Shown: one piece after another, positions 9,147 through 18,838 of the stretch
Numbering within the stretch: position 1 is the first letter of the stretch
Layout: each line of letters begins with the position of its first letter
Source: Methylosinus sp. Ce-a6
Lineage (GTDB): Bacteria > Pseudomonadota > Alphaproteobacteria > Rhizobiales > Beijerinckiaceae
Length of the DNA: 64,000 bases
Assembly (NCBI RefSeq): GCF_009811655.1
Contig: NZ_BGJX01000005.1
Span: 1-64,000, forward strand
Reading direction: 5' to 3'
Notes under the pieces: generated by a model
Seen by the model: the letters and a program-made list of their open reading frames with translations, nothing else
Database searches by the model: none
Told to the model about the DNA's origin: nothing
Made by a program: the position numbers and the translations under genes

Positions 9147-11636
9147 ATGCGGTCCATCGAGGCTTTTCGGAATCGTTCCTATCTCATGGCAGCCGTCGTA
9201 TCGGCGGTCCTCGGTTTCTCTCTTCCATCTCTCGCGCAGGACATCGTCGTCGTCGGCAACGCCCGCGGCGACACCGACGTGATCCGCTCCTATTTCTCCG
9301 GCACGAGCCCGGAGGAGGTCGAGAAGGGCGTGGAAGCGCTGCGCAACAGCGGCCGATTCGCCAGTGTGAGCGCCAGCCGCGAGAAGGGGCGTGTGGTCAT
9401 TCGCGTCTCCGAGAGCAATCTCATCAATCGCGTCGTCTTCGAGGGCAACAGCAAGGTCAAGACGGAGACGCTGACCTCCGAGGTGCGCACGCGCGCGCAC
9501 GGCTCGTTCAATCAGACGGTGATCCAGCAGGATATCGCTCGCCTGCTCGAGATCTACAAGCGCTCCGGCCGCGCCGCGGCCAAGGTCGCCTATCGCACGG
9601 TCGAGCTGCCCAATGGGCGCATCGACGTCGTCTTCACCGTGGAGGAGGGCGACAAGACCGGCGTCAAGGAGATCAAATTCGTCGGCAACAACGTTTTTTC
9701 GACGGGGCGTCTCGTCGATCTGATGGAGACGACGGAGATGAATCTCCTGTCCTTCATCAAGACGAGCGACGTCTATGATCCGGACCGCATCGCCTCCGAC
9801 CTCGAATTGGTGCGGCGATTCTATCTGAAGAACGGTTACGCGGATTTCCACGTCGTCAGCTCCGACGCGGTGTTCGACCCGGCCAAGGGCGGTTATGTCG
9901 TCACCGTCGTCGTGGAGGAGGGGCCGCAATATCGCGTCTCCGCCGTGGATGTGGAATCGCATCTGCCCGACATCGATCCCGCTTCTCTGCAGCCCTATCT
10001 GCGTCTTGCCCCCGGCGACGTCTATAATGGCGACGCGGTGGAGAAGACGGTCGAGTCGCTGACGCGCGAGATCGCCAGGAAGGGATACGCCTTCTCCCAA
10101 GCGCGCCCGCGCGGCGAGCGCAATCCCGCCGCTCAGACGGTGGCGATCCGCTTCGTCGTGGACGAGGGGCCGCGCGTCTATGTCGAGCGCATCAACATCC
10201 GCGGCAACACGCGCACGCGCGACTATGTGATCCGCCGCGAGTTCGACATCGGCGAGGGCGACGCCTACAATCGCGTGCTGGTCGACCGCGCAGAGCGTCG
10301 CCTCAACGGCCTCGGCTTCTTCAAGAAGGTCCGCGTCACCAACGAGCCGGGCTCGGCGCCCGATCGCGTCGTCATCAATGTCGACGTCGAGGATCAGGCG
10401 ACCGGCAATTTCGGCGTGTCGGGCGGCTATTCGACGACGGAGGGCTTCATCGGCGAAGTCTCCGTGTCGGAGAGCAACTTCCTCGGCCGCGGCCAGGCGA
10501 CGCGCCTGTCGGTGCAGGCCGGCCAGCGCGCCCGCGGCGTGTCCTTCAGCTTCACCGAGCCTTATTTCCTCGACCAGCGCTTCTCGGCGGGCTTCGATCT
10601 TTTCGCGAAAAAGTCGGACGCCTATTATTACTCGTACTACTCGACCACCTCGATCGGCGGCACGCTGCGCTTCGGCGTGCCGATCACCGAGGAAATCAGC
10701 TTCTCGCCGCGCTATTCGCTCTACAACACGACGATCTCCATCCCCAACGACAGCAGGCGGCCCTACAACGACTGTCAGACGCCGCTGCCGGGATATACGC
10801 CGGGCTTCGGCTATGTCTTCGCGCCGACGCCGGCTGATCTCAACGTTCTCTACAATTGCCAGTCGAATGGCGAAGCGTCGCTGGCCATCAAGGAATCGCA
10901 GGGTTCGCGCCTCACCTCGCTCATCGGCTATTCGCTGGCGTATAATTCGCTCGACAATTTCCGTAATCCGAAGAACGGCATCCATGCGCAGCTGTCGCAG
11001 GACATCGCCGGTCTCGGCGGAAACAGCCGCTATGTGCGCACGACCGGCGACCTGCGCTACTTCCACGAGATTCCCTTCGTGGACGATGTCGTCGGCATCG
11101 CCCGCGTGCAGGGCGGCAATATGTTCGCGCTCGGCGACTATCAGTTCCGGGTGATGGACAATTTCAACCTCGGTCCGACCTTGGTGCGCGGCTTCGCGCC
11201 GGGCGGCCTCGGCCCGCGCGACATTTCCAATTGGACCAGCTGGCGCGGCAACTCGCTCGGCGGCACCAACTACATCGGCGGCTCGCTCGAGGTGCAGTTC
11301 CCGATCTGGGGCCTGCCGAAGGATATCGGCCTGCGCGGCGCGCTCTTTGCCGACGCCGGCACCCTGTGGGGCTACAAGGGACAGACCAACTTCAGCAAGT
11401 CGCTGTTCGGCATACCGAACCTGCCTTGCGTCTATCCCTATGCGGCCCCGACCTTCGGCCAGGGCACCTGTATCGTCGTCTCGGGCGATGCGGCGCAGCT
11501 CCGCTCCTCGGTCGGCGCTTCGGCGCTGTGGCAATCGCCGCTCGGGCCGATCCGCTTCGACTATGCGGTGGTGCTGTCCAAGGCCTATGGCGACGTGACG
11601 CAGCGCTTCCGCTTCTCCGGCGGAACGAATTTCTGA
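9147..11636 (+). CDS. bamA: outer membrane protein assembly factor BamA
   Basis: Core of the BAM complex that folds beta-barrels into the outer membrane. 829 aa: a signal peptide ending at SLPSLAQ, five POTRA domains to about residue 420, then a 16-strand barrel ending with the aromatic signature FRFSGGTNF. ATG at 9147 follows AGGA at 6 bp; the TTG at 9141 is in frame but badly placed. A moderately long tyrosine-rich loop lies around residues 490-560 (DAYYYSYYSTTS). Confidence 0.97.
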   Translation: MRSIEAFRNRSYLMAAVVSAVLGFSLPSLAQDIVVVGNARGDTDVIRSYFSGTSPEEVEKGVEALRNSGRFASVSASREKGRVVIRVSESNLINRVVFEGNSKVKTETLTSEVRTRAHGSFNQTVIQQDIARLLEIYKRSGRAAAKVAYRTVELPNGRIDVVFTVEEGDKTGVKEIKFVGNNVFSTGRLVDLMETTEMNLLSFIKTSDVYDPDRIASDLELVRRFYLKNGYADFHVVSSDAVFDPAKGGYVVTVVVEEGPQYRVSAVDVESHLPDIDPASLQPYLRLAPGDVYNGDAVEKTVESLTREIARKGYAFSQARPRGERNPAAQTVAIRFVVDEGPRVYVERINIRGNTRTRDYVIRREFDIGEGDAYNRVLVDRAERRLNGLGFFKKVRVTNEPGSAPDRVVINVDVEDQATGNFGVSGGYSTTEGFIGEVSVSESNFLGRGQATRLSVQAGQRARGVSFSFTEPYFLDQRFSAGFDLFAKKSDAYYYSYYSTTSIGGTLRFGVPITEEISFSPRYSLYNTTISIPNDSRRPYNDCQTPLPGYTPGFGYVFAPTPADLNVLYNCQSNGEASLAIKESQGSRLTSLIGYSLAYNSLDNFRNPKNGIHAQLSQDIAGLGGNSRYVRTTGDLRYFHEIPFVDDVVGIARVQGGNMFALGDYQFRVMDNFNLGPTLVRGFAPGGLGPRDISNWTSWRGNSLGGTNYIGGSLEVQFPIWGLPKDIGLRGALFADAGTLWGYKGQTNFSKSLFGIPNLPCVYPYAAPTFGQGTCIVVSGDAAQLRSSVGASALWQSPLGPIRFDYAVVLSKAYGDVTQRFRFSGGTNF

Positions 11637-11670
11637 CCGCGCGCCGCTGGCGCGCCGACGACGCAGCGAC

Positions 11671-11773
11671 TAGAATCTTTCCATGCTTCATTGAAACATG
11701 GAAAGATTCTCGGCTTTCGTTTTGACGCGTTTCCATCGCCGAACCGGCGTCCACTTCGGCTGGAAACGCTCTG
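11671..11773 (+). repeat. two-hairpin dispersed repeat, copy 1
   Basis: Hairpin 1 (11672-11710) pairs AGAATCTTTCCATG with CATGGAAAGATTCT around a TTCATTGAA centre. Hairpin 2 (11727-11769) pairs GCGTTTCC with GGAAACGC and encloses CCGAACCGGCG. It sits between bamA and lpxD. Same family as the elements at 26558, 34569, 35906, 38634 and 57774. Confidence 0.9.
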
Positions 11774-11921
11774 GAATTTGCGATCCCCGAGCGGCGAGAC
11801 CCGCTGCTCGGGGATTGTTTTGTCGAGAGCGCCCCGATGTTCCCAGGCGGGCGGCGGCCGTTCTCTTCCGCCTGTTTCGCGCCCGCGGCGACGGAGCGCG
11901 ACGATTGGGGAGGTGCGCGGC

Positions 11922-12977
11922 ATGAGCGCCGCTGGTTTTTTCCGGCTCGACCGGCCGCTGACGCCGCGCGAGGCCGCCGAGATCGCGGGCGCGCGCATTC
12001 ACGCCACCGGCTCGGGCGAGGCGGAGGTCATCATCGGCGTGGCCCCGCTCGATCTGGCGCGGCCGGGCGAGCTCGCCTTCTATGACAAGAGACGCTACGC
12101 TGCGGCGCTGAGGCTCTGCCGCGCGACCGCCTGTCTCCTGCGCGAGCGCGATCTCGACGCTCTGCCGAGCGGCGTCATTGGTCTCGTGACCTCCGAGCCG
12201 CACAGAGCGATGGCCAAAGTGATGGCGCGGCTCTTTCCCGACTCCCTCAGACCGCAGTCGCTGTTCGCGGCGAGCGGCGTCTCGCCGGGCGCGATTATTC
12301 ATCCGACGGCGCGGCTCGAGCCGGGCGTGACCGTCGACCCGGGCGCCGTCGTCGGTCCAGGCGCGGAAATCGGCTCGGGCAGCGTCATCGGCTCGCACGC
12401 CGTGATCGGCCCGGACGTGCGCATCGGCCGCGACTGCTCGGTGGGCGCCAATGCGAGCATTCTCTGCGCGCTCGTCGGCGACCGGGTGATCATCCATCCC
12501 GGCGCGCGGCTCGGGCAGGACGGCTTCGGCTTCGCCCTGTCTCGGCAAGGCCATGTGAAAGCGCCGCAGCTCGGCCGCGTCATCGTGCAGGATGACGTCG
12601 AGATCGGCGCCAATACGACGATCGACCGTGGCGCGACGCGCGACACCATCGTCGGCGAGGGGACAAAGATCGACAATCTGGTCCAGATCGGCCACAACGT
12701 CGTCATCGGGCGCGGCTGCGTCATCGTCGCGCAATCGGGTCTCGCCGGCTCCTGCGAGCTCGGCGATTTCGTGGCGCTGGGCGGCCAGTCCGCCATCGGC
12801 GGCCATCTCGGCATCGGCGAAGGCGCGCAGATCGCCGCCAAATCCGGAGTGACGCGCGATGTGCCGGCCGGCGCCCGCTGGAGCGGCGCTCCGGCGCGTC
12901 CGGCGCGTCGCCATTTGCGCGGCGAGCTGTGGCTCGACCGCAAGGCGCGACGCGAGAAAAACGAAAGCGGCGCGTGA
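11922..12977 (+). CDS. lpxD: UDP-3-O-(3-hydroxyacyl)glucosamine N-acyltransferase
   Basis: Third step of lipid A synthesis, N-acylating UDP-3-O-acylglucosamine from acyl-ACP. 351 aa. The N-terminal uridine-binding domain (about 1-110) is followed by a left-handed beta helix of hexapeptide repeats; [10 protein letters not shown] holds the likely catalytic His. The ATG at 11922 has GGGGAGG 8 bp upstream; an open extension to 11691 runs into the repeat element and is not coding. Confidence 0.95.
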   Translation: MSAAGFFRLDRPLTPREAAEIAGARIHATGSGEAEVIIGVAPLDLARPGELAFYDKRRYAAALRLCRATACLLRERDLDALPSGVIGLVTSEPHRAMAKVMARLFPDSLRPQSLFAASGVSPGAIIHPTARLEPGVTVDPGAVVGPGAEIGSGSVIGSHAVIGPDVRIGRDCSVGANASILCALVGDRVIIHPGARLGQDGFGFALSRQGHVKAPQLGRVIVQDDVEIGANTTIDRGATRDTIVGEGTKIDNLVQIGHNVVIGRGCVIVAQSGLAGSCELGDFVALGGQSAIGGHLGIGEGAQIAAKSGVTRDVPAGARWSGAPARPARRHLRGELWLDRKARREKNESGA

Positions 12978-13041
12978 CGCCGCGACCAATGAGAGACGGC
13001 CCGGCGAAAGAGACGAACGGGCCCGCAGGGGAGGAAAGAAG

Positions 13042-13503
13042 ATGAACGAAGAAACCTCGGCGCAAGCGCCGGAATCCCTTGGCGTTCACCAGATTTTGGA
13101 GCTGCTGCCGCACCGCTATCCGTTGCTTCTCGTCGATCGCGTCGTCGATATTCGCGGCGACGAGAGCGGCGTCGGAATCAAGAACGTCACTTTCAACGAG
13201 CCGCAGTTTCAGGGCCATTTTCCGGAGAATCCGGTGTTTCCGGGCGTGCTGCTGGTGGAGGCGATGGCGCAGACGGCAGGCGTCATCGCCGCGCGTTCGC
13301 AGCCCCGCGGCTCGACGCGCAAAGTGTTCTTCACCACGATCGACAAAGCGAAGTTCCGCCGCCCGGTGACGCCCGGAGACCGCGTCGAGCTGCACATGAC
13401 CAAAAAGGCGCGCAAGCGCGACATTTATTGGTATGCCGGCCGGGCGCTGGTCGACGGGACGCTCGTCTGCGAGGCGGAGCTCAGCGTGATGATCGGCGGC
13501 TGA
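13042..13503 (+). CDS. fabZ: 3-hydroxyacyl-ACP dehydratase FabZ
   Basis: Dehydrates beta-hydroxyacyl-ACP in fatty acid elongation and balances the acyl pool with lipid A synthesis. 153 aa, hot-dog fold. The catalytic His59 lies in QFQGHFPENP and Glu73 in LLVEAMAQ. A strong Shine-Dalgarno GGGGAGGAAAG precedes the ATG. Located between lpxD and lpxA as in most Gram-negatives. Confidence 0.96.
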   Translation: MNEETSAQAPESLGVHQILELLPHRYPLLLVDRVVDIRGDESGVGIKNVTFNEPQFQGHFPENPVFPGVLLVEAMAQTAGVIAARSQPRGSTRKVFFTTIDKAKFRRPVTPGDRVELHMTKKARKRDIYWYAGRALVDGTLVCEAELSVMIGG

Positions 13504-13531
13504 GAGCCGCCGCCACGCCCGGACGGGCCTC

Positions 13532-14347
13532 ATGACCTCGAGCGCGCGCATCCATCCATCGGCCGTCGTCGAGGACGGCGCGCGCCTCGGCGAGGGCGTC
13601 GTCGTCGGCCCCTTCTGCCACATAGGGATGGAGGTCGAGCTCGGCGATCGGGCGCGCCTCGTCTCGCATGTCGTCCTTTCGGGGCGCACGCGCATCGGCG
13701 CGGATGCGGAAATCCATCCTTTCGCCTCGCTGGGCGCGCCGGCGCAGGATCTGAAGTCGAGGGAGCAGACGGGCGCGCTCGTCATCGGCTGCCGCTGTCT
13801 GGTGCGCGAGGGCGTCACCATCAACGCCGGGACTTTGGCCGACGGCGGCGAGACGCGCATCGGCGACGATTGCGCCTTCCTCGCCTATTCCCATGTCGGC
13901 CATGACTGCCGCATCGGCGATGGCGTGGTGCTTTCCAACAATGTGCTGCTCGGCGGCCATGTGCGCATCGGCGATCACGCGGCGATCGGCGGCGCGACAG
14001 TGGCGCATCAGCGCGTCCGCATCGGCGCGCAGGCTTTCGTCGCCGGGCTCTCGGGGCTCGAGGGCGATCTCGTTCCCTTCGGCCTCGCGGGCGGCAATCG
14101 CGCGCATCTGTTCGGGCTCAATCTCGTCGGCCTGCGCCGGCGCGGCTTCGCCGATACGCGCCTCGCCGTGCTGCGCGAGGCGTTCCGGAGGCTGTTTCCG
14201 CCGCAGGCCGGCTCGCAAGTGCTGGCGCAGCGGATCGAGGCGGTCGCGCGGGATTTCGCTGGCGTCGAGGATGTCGAGGCCGTGCTCGACTTTCTGCGCG
14301 CCGAGCGGGCGCGTCCGCTCTGCGCGCCACGTCCAGGGCGGGGGTAG
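13532..14347 (+). CDS. lpxA: UDP-N-acetylglucosamine O-acyltransferase
   Basis: First enzyme of lipid A synthesis, moving a 3-hydroxyacyl chain from ACP to UDP-GlcNAc. 271 aa. Left-handed beta-helix hexapeptide repeats fill residues 5-185, including SHVGHDCRIGDG with the catalytic His region, and a helical C-terminus carries GLNLVGLRRRGF. Only 4 bp separate its stop from lpxB, leaving no room for lpxI. Confidence 0.96.
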   Translation: MTSSARIHPSAVVEDGARLGEGVVVGPFCHIGMEVELGDRARLVSHVVLSGRTRIGADAEIHPFASLGAPAQDLKSREQTGALVIGCRCLVREGVTINAGTLADGGETRIGDDCAFLAYSHVGHDCRIGDGVVLSNNVLLGGHVRIGDHAAIGGATVAHQRVRIGAQAFVAGLSGLEGDLVPFGLAGGNRAHLFGLNLVGLRRRGFADTRLAVLREAFRRLFPPQAGSQVLAQRIEAVARDFAGVEDVEAVLDFLRAERARPLCAPRPGRG

Positions 14348-14351
14348 GCCG

Positions 14352-15521
14352 GTGGAGAAGCCGCCCCATGTCTTTCTCGTCGCCGGGGAAGCCTCGGGCG
14401 ATCTGCTGGGCGTGCTGCTGATGCGCGCGCTGCGCGCCGAGCGGCCCGACATGCGCTTTTCCGGCGTCGGCGGCGAGGCGATGGCGCGCGAAGGGCTGGC
14501 GAGCCTGTTTCCGCTCGCCGATATCGCCGTCATGGGTCTCGTCCCGGTGCTGCGCCGTCTGCCGCTCTTGCTGGAGCGCATCGAGCGAACGGCGCGGGCG
14601 GCGCTCGCGGCGGAGGCCGATTGCCTCGTGCTGATCGACGCGCCGGATTTCACCCATCGCGTCGCGCGTCGGGTGCGTCGCGCGCGGCCGGCTCTGCCGA
14701 TCGTCGATTATGTGAGCCCGACCGTCTGGGCCTGGCGGCCCGGCCGGGCGCGGGCGATGCGCCGCTATGTCGACGAGGTGCTGGCGCTGCTGCCCTTCGA
14801 GCCGGCGGCGCATGAGCGGCTCGGCGGCCCCGCCTGTTCCTATGTCGGCCATCCGCTGCTCGACTGTCTCGACAGTCTCACGCCGTCCTCCGCCGATCTG
14901 GCGGCGCGCGAGGCGGAGCCGCCGCTCGTCCTCGTCCTCCCCGGCTCGCGCCGCGCCGAGGTCGCGCGGCTGACGCCGGTCTTCGGCGAGGCGCTCGCGC
15001 TTCTGCGCGAACGATGCCCTCCTTTCGATCTCGCTTTGCCGGTCGTGCCGCATGTCGCCGAGGAGATCGAGCGAAATCTGGGGGCATGGGCGGCTCCTCC
15101 GCGACTGCTGACGCAAGAGGAGAAGCCGGCCGCGTTTCGCCGGGCGCGCGCGGCGCTCGTCGCATCGGGCGCGGCGACGCTGGAGCTGGCGCTCGCCGGC
15201 GTTCCCATGGCGGTCGCCTATAAGGTCGCGGCCGTCGAATGGCCGCTGCGCGCGCTGGTGAGCGTGGACAGCATCGTGCTGCCCAATCTCGTCCTCGGCG
15301 AAAGGCTGGTTCCCGAGTTCCTGCAAGGGCGGGCGACGCCGCAGGGGCTGGCTCTGGCGCTGGAGCCGCTCATCCGTGGCGGCGCGGCGCGCGCGGCGCA
15401 GACGGCCGGCCTCGCCCGCGTCCGCGCGCTCATGCTGGCGGAAGGCCGCAGCCCGAGCGCCCGCGCCGCCGAACGCGTGCTCGCCCGTATGGCGGCGAGA
15501 CGCGCGGATCGCGGGTTGTAG
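14352..15521 (+). CDS. lpxB: lipid-A-disaccharide synthase
   Basis: Joins lipid X to UDP-diacylglucosamine to form the lipid A disaccharide; GT19 family, peripheral on the inner membrane. 389 aa. Signatures seen: FLVAGEASGDLLG at the N-terminus, YVSPTVWAWRPGRA mid-protein, and LVASGAATLELALAGVP near residue 285. It begins with GTG at 14352; homology starts at the following KPPHVFLVAGE. Last gene of the conserved envelope block. Confidence 0.95.
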   Translation: MEKPPHVFLVAGEASGDLLGVLLMRALRAERPDMRFSGVGGEAMAREGLASLFPLADIAVMGLVPVLRRLPLLLERIERTARAALAAEADCLVLIDAPDFTHRVARRVRRARPALPIVDYVSPTVWAWRPGRARAMRRYVDEVLALLPFEPAAHERLGGPACSYVGHPLLDCLDSLTPSSADLAAREAEPPLVLVLPGSRRAEVARLTPVFGEALALLRERCPPFDLALPVVPHVAEEIERNLGAWAAPPRLLTQEEKPAAFRRARAALVASGAATLELALAGVPMAVAYKVAAVEWPLRALVSVDSIVLPNLVLGERLVPEFLQGRATPQGLALALEPLIRGGAARAAQTAGLARVRALMLAEGRSPSARAAERVLARMAARRADRGL

Positions 15522-15575
15522 CGCAATTCTTGCAATCTATGCGGCGACGCGAGTTTTAGAGTTTCGGGAGGCCGG

Positions 15576-16721
15576 ATGGCGCAGGGCGATGACGGAGGCG
15601 ACGCATTCCTCGCGGCTGTGGAAGCGATCTACGGCGCCGCGGTCGAATTTTCGAATTGGCCGCAAGCTCTCCAAGCCGTGGCGGAGGTGTTCGGAGACGT
15701 CGGCGCCAATCTGCTGTGGGTGCGCGACGACGGCGGCTTCGGCACGGTTCTCTCCCCCGGGCTCGCGCCTATGGCCCAAGACTACGAGAAGTGGCAGCAC
15801 CTCGACATTCGTGCGCGCTGTGCCGCCGAAAACAGCATGCTGGCGCAATTGGACGTCGTGACGGATCGGCACCTCGTTTCGCCTCGCGAGATCGAGGAGC
15901 ATCCCTTCTACACGCAATTTCTCGCCTCCAACGGCCTTCGCTGGCTCGCTTCCGCCAAGCTCTCGCCAGATCCGCAAATACTGGTCTGGGTCAGCATTCA
16001 ACGCGCGCGAACGAAAGACCCCTTCGCCGATGCGGAGCTCGAGACGCTCGCGCGCCTCGCCCGACACGTCGAGCAGGCGCTGCGTCTCAGCGTGAAATTA
16101 TTCGACGCGGAGCTTTCCAAGCTCGGCCTCGTCGATGCGCTCGCTCGTGTCGGCGTCGGCGTGTTCGCGCTCGATTCCGTCGGCCGCATCGTCTTCACCA
16201 ATCCCGCGGCCTCCTTGCTGCTGGGCGATGGGCTCGTGCTGGCGAACGGCCGTCTCTCGGCCAGCGCGGCGGAAGACCGGCGCGCGCTCGACAGCGCCAT
16301 TCGACGGATGGTCCGCGGAGCGCCGGAGGATGTGGGCTCCGCGCCGAAACCATTGATGATCGGCCGTGAGCGTTCGGCGCGTCCGCTCGCCGTCTATCTG
16401 CTGCCGATCGCCGAGAACGGCGCCGAACTGAGGAATTTGGCCCCTTTCCTCATGCGAACGCGCGCCATCGCGCTCGTCATCGATCCGCATTCGGGGGCGA
16501 TGGCCGATCCGGCGCTCTTGCGAGACATGCTGGGATTGACGCTGGGCGAAGCGCGCCTGGCCGCGCTCATCGGGACGGGCCTCCCACCGAAAGGCGCGGC
16601 CGAAAAGCTGGGCATAGCCGAAAGCACGGCGCGCGCCGTGTTGAAGAGCGTTTTCGCCAAGACCGGCGTGTCCCGCCAGAGCGAGCTCACGGCATTGCTG
16701 GCGAGGCTGGTCCTGCGCTGA
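15576..16721 (+). CDS. LuxR-family transcriptional regulator
   Basis: 381-aa regulator. The last 65 or so residues form a LuxR/GerE helix-turn-helix (LTLGEARLAALIGTG, AAEKLGIAESTARAVLKSVFAKTGVSRQSEL). A PAS-like segment near 185-230 (ARVGVGVFALDSVGRIVFTN) may sense a ligand, and the N-terminal third looks like a GAF-like sensory region. No response-regulator domain is present. It stands alone after lpxB, and the first gene of a minus-strand pair follows. Signal and targets are unknown. Confidence 0.8.
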   Translation: MAQGDDGGDAFLAAVEAIYGAAVEFSNWPQALQAVAEVFGDVGANLLWVRDDGGFGTVLSPGLAPMAQDYEKWQHLDIRARCAAENSMLAQLDVVTDRHLVSPREIEEHPFYTQFLASNGLRWLASAKLSPDPQILVWVSIQRARTKDPFADAELETLARLARHVEQALRLSVKLFDAELSKLGLVDALARVGVGVFALDSVGRIVFTNPAASLLLGDGLVLANGRLSASAAEDRRALDSAIRRMVRGAPEDVGSAPKPLMIGRERSARPLAVYLLPIAENGAELRNLAPFLMRTRAIALVIDPHSGAMADPALLRDMLGLTLGEARLAALIGTGLPPKGAAEKLGIAESTARAVLKSVFAKTGVSRQSELTALLARLVLR

Positions 16722-16742
16722 GAAGGCGGCTCGGGCTTCGGC

Positions 16743-16788
16743 AATAAAAAAGAGGGGAGGCCGAAGCTCGACGCCGCGACCTCCCCTC
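16743..16788 (-). terminator. rho-independent terminator (minus strand)
   Basis: The stem GAGGGGAGG (16752-16760) pairs with CCTCCCCTC (16780-16788). Read on the minus strand it is followed by TTTTTTATT, a classic terminator. It would end the minus-strand PAN-protein transcript about 200 bp beyond that gene; the same stem may also stop the plus-strand LuxR gene less efficiently. Confidence 0.75.
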
Positions 16789-16984
16789 GCTAAGAACAAA
16801 TCGAGCAACACTTGGTGAATAACCGAGCTCTGACCTACAGGCATCCCCCAAATGGGGGATGTGGTTGCGGCGAATCGCGATAGACGAGTAGAGCGGCGAG
16901 GTCGCTCTTGAAACATGGTTGACAGTATTTTCCCGATCGTTGGAATAATTTCATATTTCATCGAGATATGAAAAAAACTCCGGG

Positions 16985-18439
16985 CTAGTCCTGGCGCTTG
17001 CCGCCGCTGTCGGCGAGCTCATTCGAGAAATATTCTCCCGTCGTCTTGAACATATGGCAGGCGCCTTCGTCGAGACGGAAGGTGAAGGCGACGCAGGCCT
17101 CCTCCTCGCGGCAGGCGGTCTCGCAGGCTTCGGGCCCCTCCGCCGTCGTCGTCTTGTAGCCAGAGCCCGGAAAGGCCTTGGACGGGTAGCGCTCCATGGA
17201 GAGCGCGCCGGAGGGCGCGCGCGGAATGCGTGTGACGTCGCGCAATCCGCTCGTCATGCGCGGATTGAGCCTGAAGGCGCCGATATTCGTCTTCAAGCGG
17301 CAGATGCGATTCCATCGGTCGAAGGAATAGCCGGCGCAATCGGCGCGGCTGCGGCAGGCGGCGACGCAGGCGGGCTGATCGAGCTTGCGCAGAGTGGCGA
17401 GGGCGGCCCCTGTGATGTCGCGATTGTCGAAGCTTCGAAAGGCCGCGGGCTTCGCGCCGATGATGGCGGGGGGAAGCCGCTCGGCTTCCTCTTGCGGCGC
17501 GGGCGTCGGCGGCGTTTCGAGCGCCGCGGCCTCGGGTAGGGCGGAGATCGTCGGCGCCGGTGGCTCCGGCGGCGGCGTCGTTACGGGCTCATTTTGCCTC
17601 GGCGCGATCGCCTCGATCTTGGCGCGGGCGAGTTGCGGATCGGCGGCGACCGCTCGCGCGATCACATGCTCCTTATTCTCGGCGAGAAGCGTTTCGAGCG
17701 CGTCCTCGCGGGCGTGGCTCGCCGCGAGCCGGCCGAGCGCCGCGCGCGCGCGCGTTTCCGCCTCGGCCGCGAAACCGTCGAGCCGCGCCAGCGCCGCGCG
17801 CAATTCTGGAGGCGTCGCCTCCGAATGTCGCGCCCATTGCGCCGCTCCGAACAGCGCTGCGAGAATGACGAGCGTCGCGAAAAGGCCCGCGCCGCGGCGC
17901 GGGCGTCGCGCCGCCGGCGCCGCCGCAGCGAGCGCGGGCGATGCGGCGGCGAGCGGGGTCGTTGTCTCCGTCGCGCGGCGTCCTTCGCGGCTCTCGGCGT
18001 CGGCGAGGCGGCGCTCCAATTCCTGAATGCGCCGGCTCTCCTCGTCGAGCCGCTGCTGCAGCGCGAGCGCCTGCGCTTCGGCCGCAGCCTCCTGCCGCAG
18101 GCTCGTTTCCGGCGACGCGCCCTGGGAGTCGAAACGGCGCGCGCCACGCTCCAGCCAGATCTCGAACAACGTGGCGAGGCTCGGCTTGGGGGAGGAGATA
18201 CCGCGGCTCTCGCGATCGAGCCAGGCGTCGAAATCGCGCTCGAAGACGGCGAGCACATTTTCGATCGTCGTCTGCTCGCGCGCCGCGCGCTGCGCGAAGT
18301 GACGACGCGCGTCGCGCAGCATCGTCGCGCATTCCTCGCGATATCGCGCTTCGACCTCGTCCCATGAATGCCGAGCGTCGGGGGCGCTCGCCTCGTTCCG
18401 GGGCGAATCGTTCCGCAGCAAGTCGTTCACTGCCCCCAT
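16985..18439 (-). CDS. membrane-anchored protein with C-terminal PAN/apple domains
   Basis: 484 aa. The N-terminal 150 residues are charged and helical with a predicted coiled coil (about 120-160). A single membrane segment lies near 185-205 (AGLFATLVILAALFGAAQWA), followed by an Ala/Pro-rich periplasmic stalk. Two Cys-rich PAN-like modules close the protein: CVAACRSRADCAGYSFDRWNRIC and CETACREEEACVAFTFRL. PAN domains bind proteins or carbohydrates, so the outer part may grip a ligand in the periplasm. It overlaps the upstream 65-aa gene by 13 bp. No homologue of known function is recognised. Confidence 0.7.
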   Translation of the reverse strand: MGAVNDLLRNDSPRNEASAPDARHSWDEVEARYREECATMLRDARRHFAQRAAREQTTIENVLAVFERDFDAWLDRESRGISSPKPSLATLFEIWLERGARRFDSQGASPETSLRQEAAAEAQALALQQRLDEESRRIQELERRLADAESREGRRATETTTPLAAASPALAAAAPAARRPRRGAGLFATLVILAALFGAAQWARHSEATPPELRAALARLDGFAAEAETRARAALGRLAASHAREDALETLLAENKEHVIARAVAADPQLARAKIEAIAPRQNEPVTTPPPEPPAPTISALPEAAALETPPTPAPQEEAERLPPAIIGAKPAAFRSFDNRDITGAALATLRKLDQPACVAACRSRADCAGYSFDRWNRICRLKTNIGAFRLNPRMTSGLRDVTRIPRAPSGALSMERYPSKAFPGSGYKTTTAEGPEACETACREEEACVAFTFRLDEGACHMFKTTGEYFSNELADSGGKRQD

Positions 18440-18624
18440 CGTTTTCCCCCGCTTCGTCTCGTCTGCCGCTTCGTGATCTTGTGATCGCGTTCGGCTTCTA
18501 ATACGAATTTGCGGCGCTCGTCCAAATCGCGCGCCGTCACCGCGGCGGCGATGACGGAGTTCACAGGCGGCGCCTGGGGGCGCGGGGGATTGGGCCGCTG
18601 GCGGGGCGGAGGCGTCTCGCTCAT
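18427..18624 (-). CDS. small proline-rich cytoplasmic protein
   Basis: 65 aa. The first 25 residues are Pro-rich (SETPPPRQRPNPPRPQAPP); the rest is charged (TARDLDERRKFVLEAERDHKITKRQ). The ATG at 18624 is chosen; in-frame sequence upstream looks non-coding. Its stop overlaps the PAN-protein start, so the two form an operon. Family not recognised. The 214 bp before the next gene (18625-18838) hold no gene and probably its promoter. Confidence 0.5.
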   Translation of the reverse strand: MSETPPPRQRPNPPRPQAPPVNSVIAAAVTARDLDERRKFVLEAERDHKITKRQTRRSGGKRWGQ

Positions 18625-18838
18625 GACGATGATCCGATCAAACGCGAATCGCCAGAGACGCGACGCTGCGATTCGCTCGGGGCTAAAAAAATCGGCGAAT
18701 GAAACGCGGGCGACGAAAACGCTCGGGGTCGATGAAAAAGCAGCTCGAATCGAGAAGCGAACGTCGGCATTGGCGGCGACGAACATGTCTTTTTCGAGTC
18801 GGGCTCGCTCGCGCTTCCGACGTTCGGAGCCCTGGCGT

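Noticed and set aside
8934-11534. Long open frame antisense to bamA (over 860 codons)
   Set aside because: It mirrors the bamA coding region; such antisense frames are a known effect of GC-rich codon use. The product is Arg/Ala/Asp-rich with no motif.
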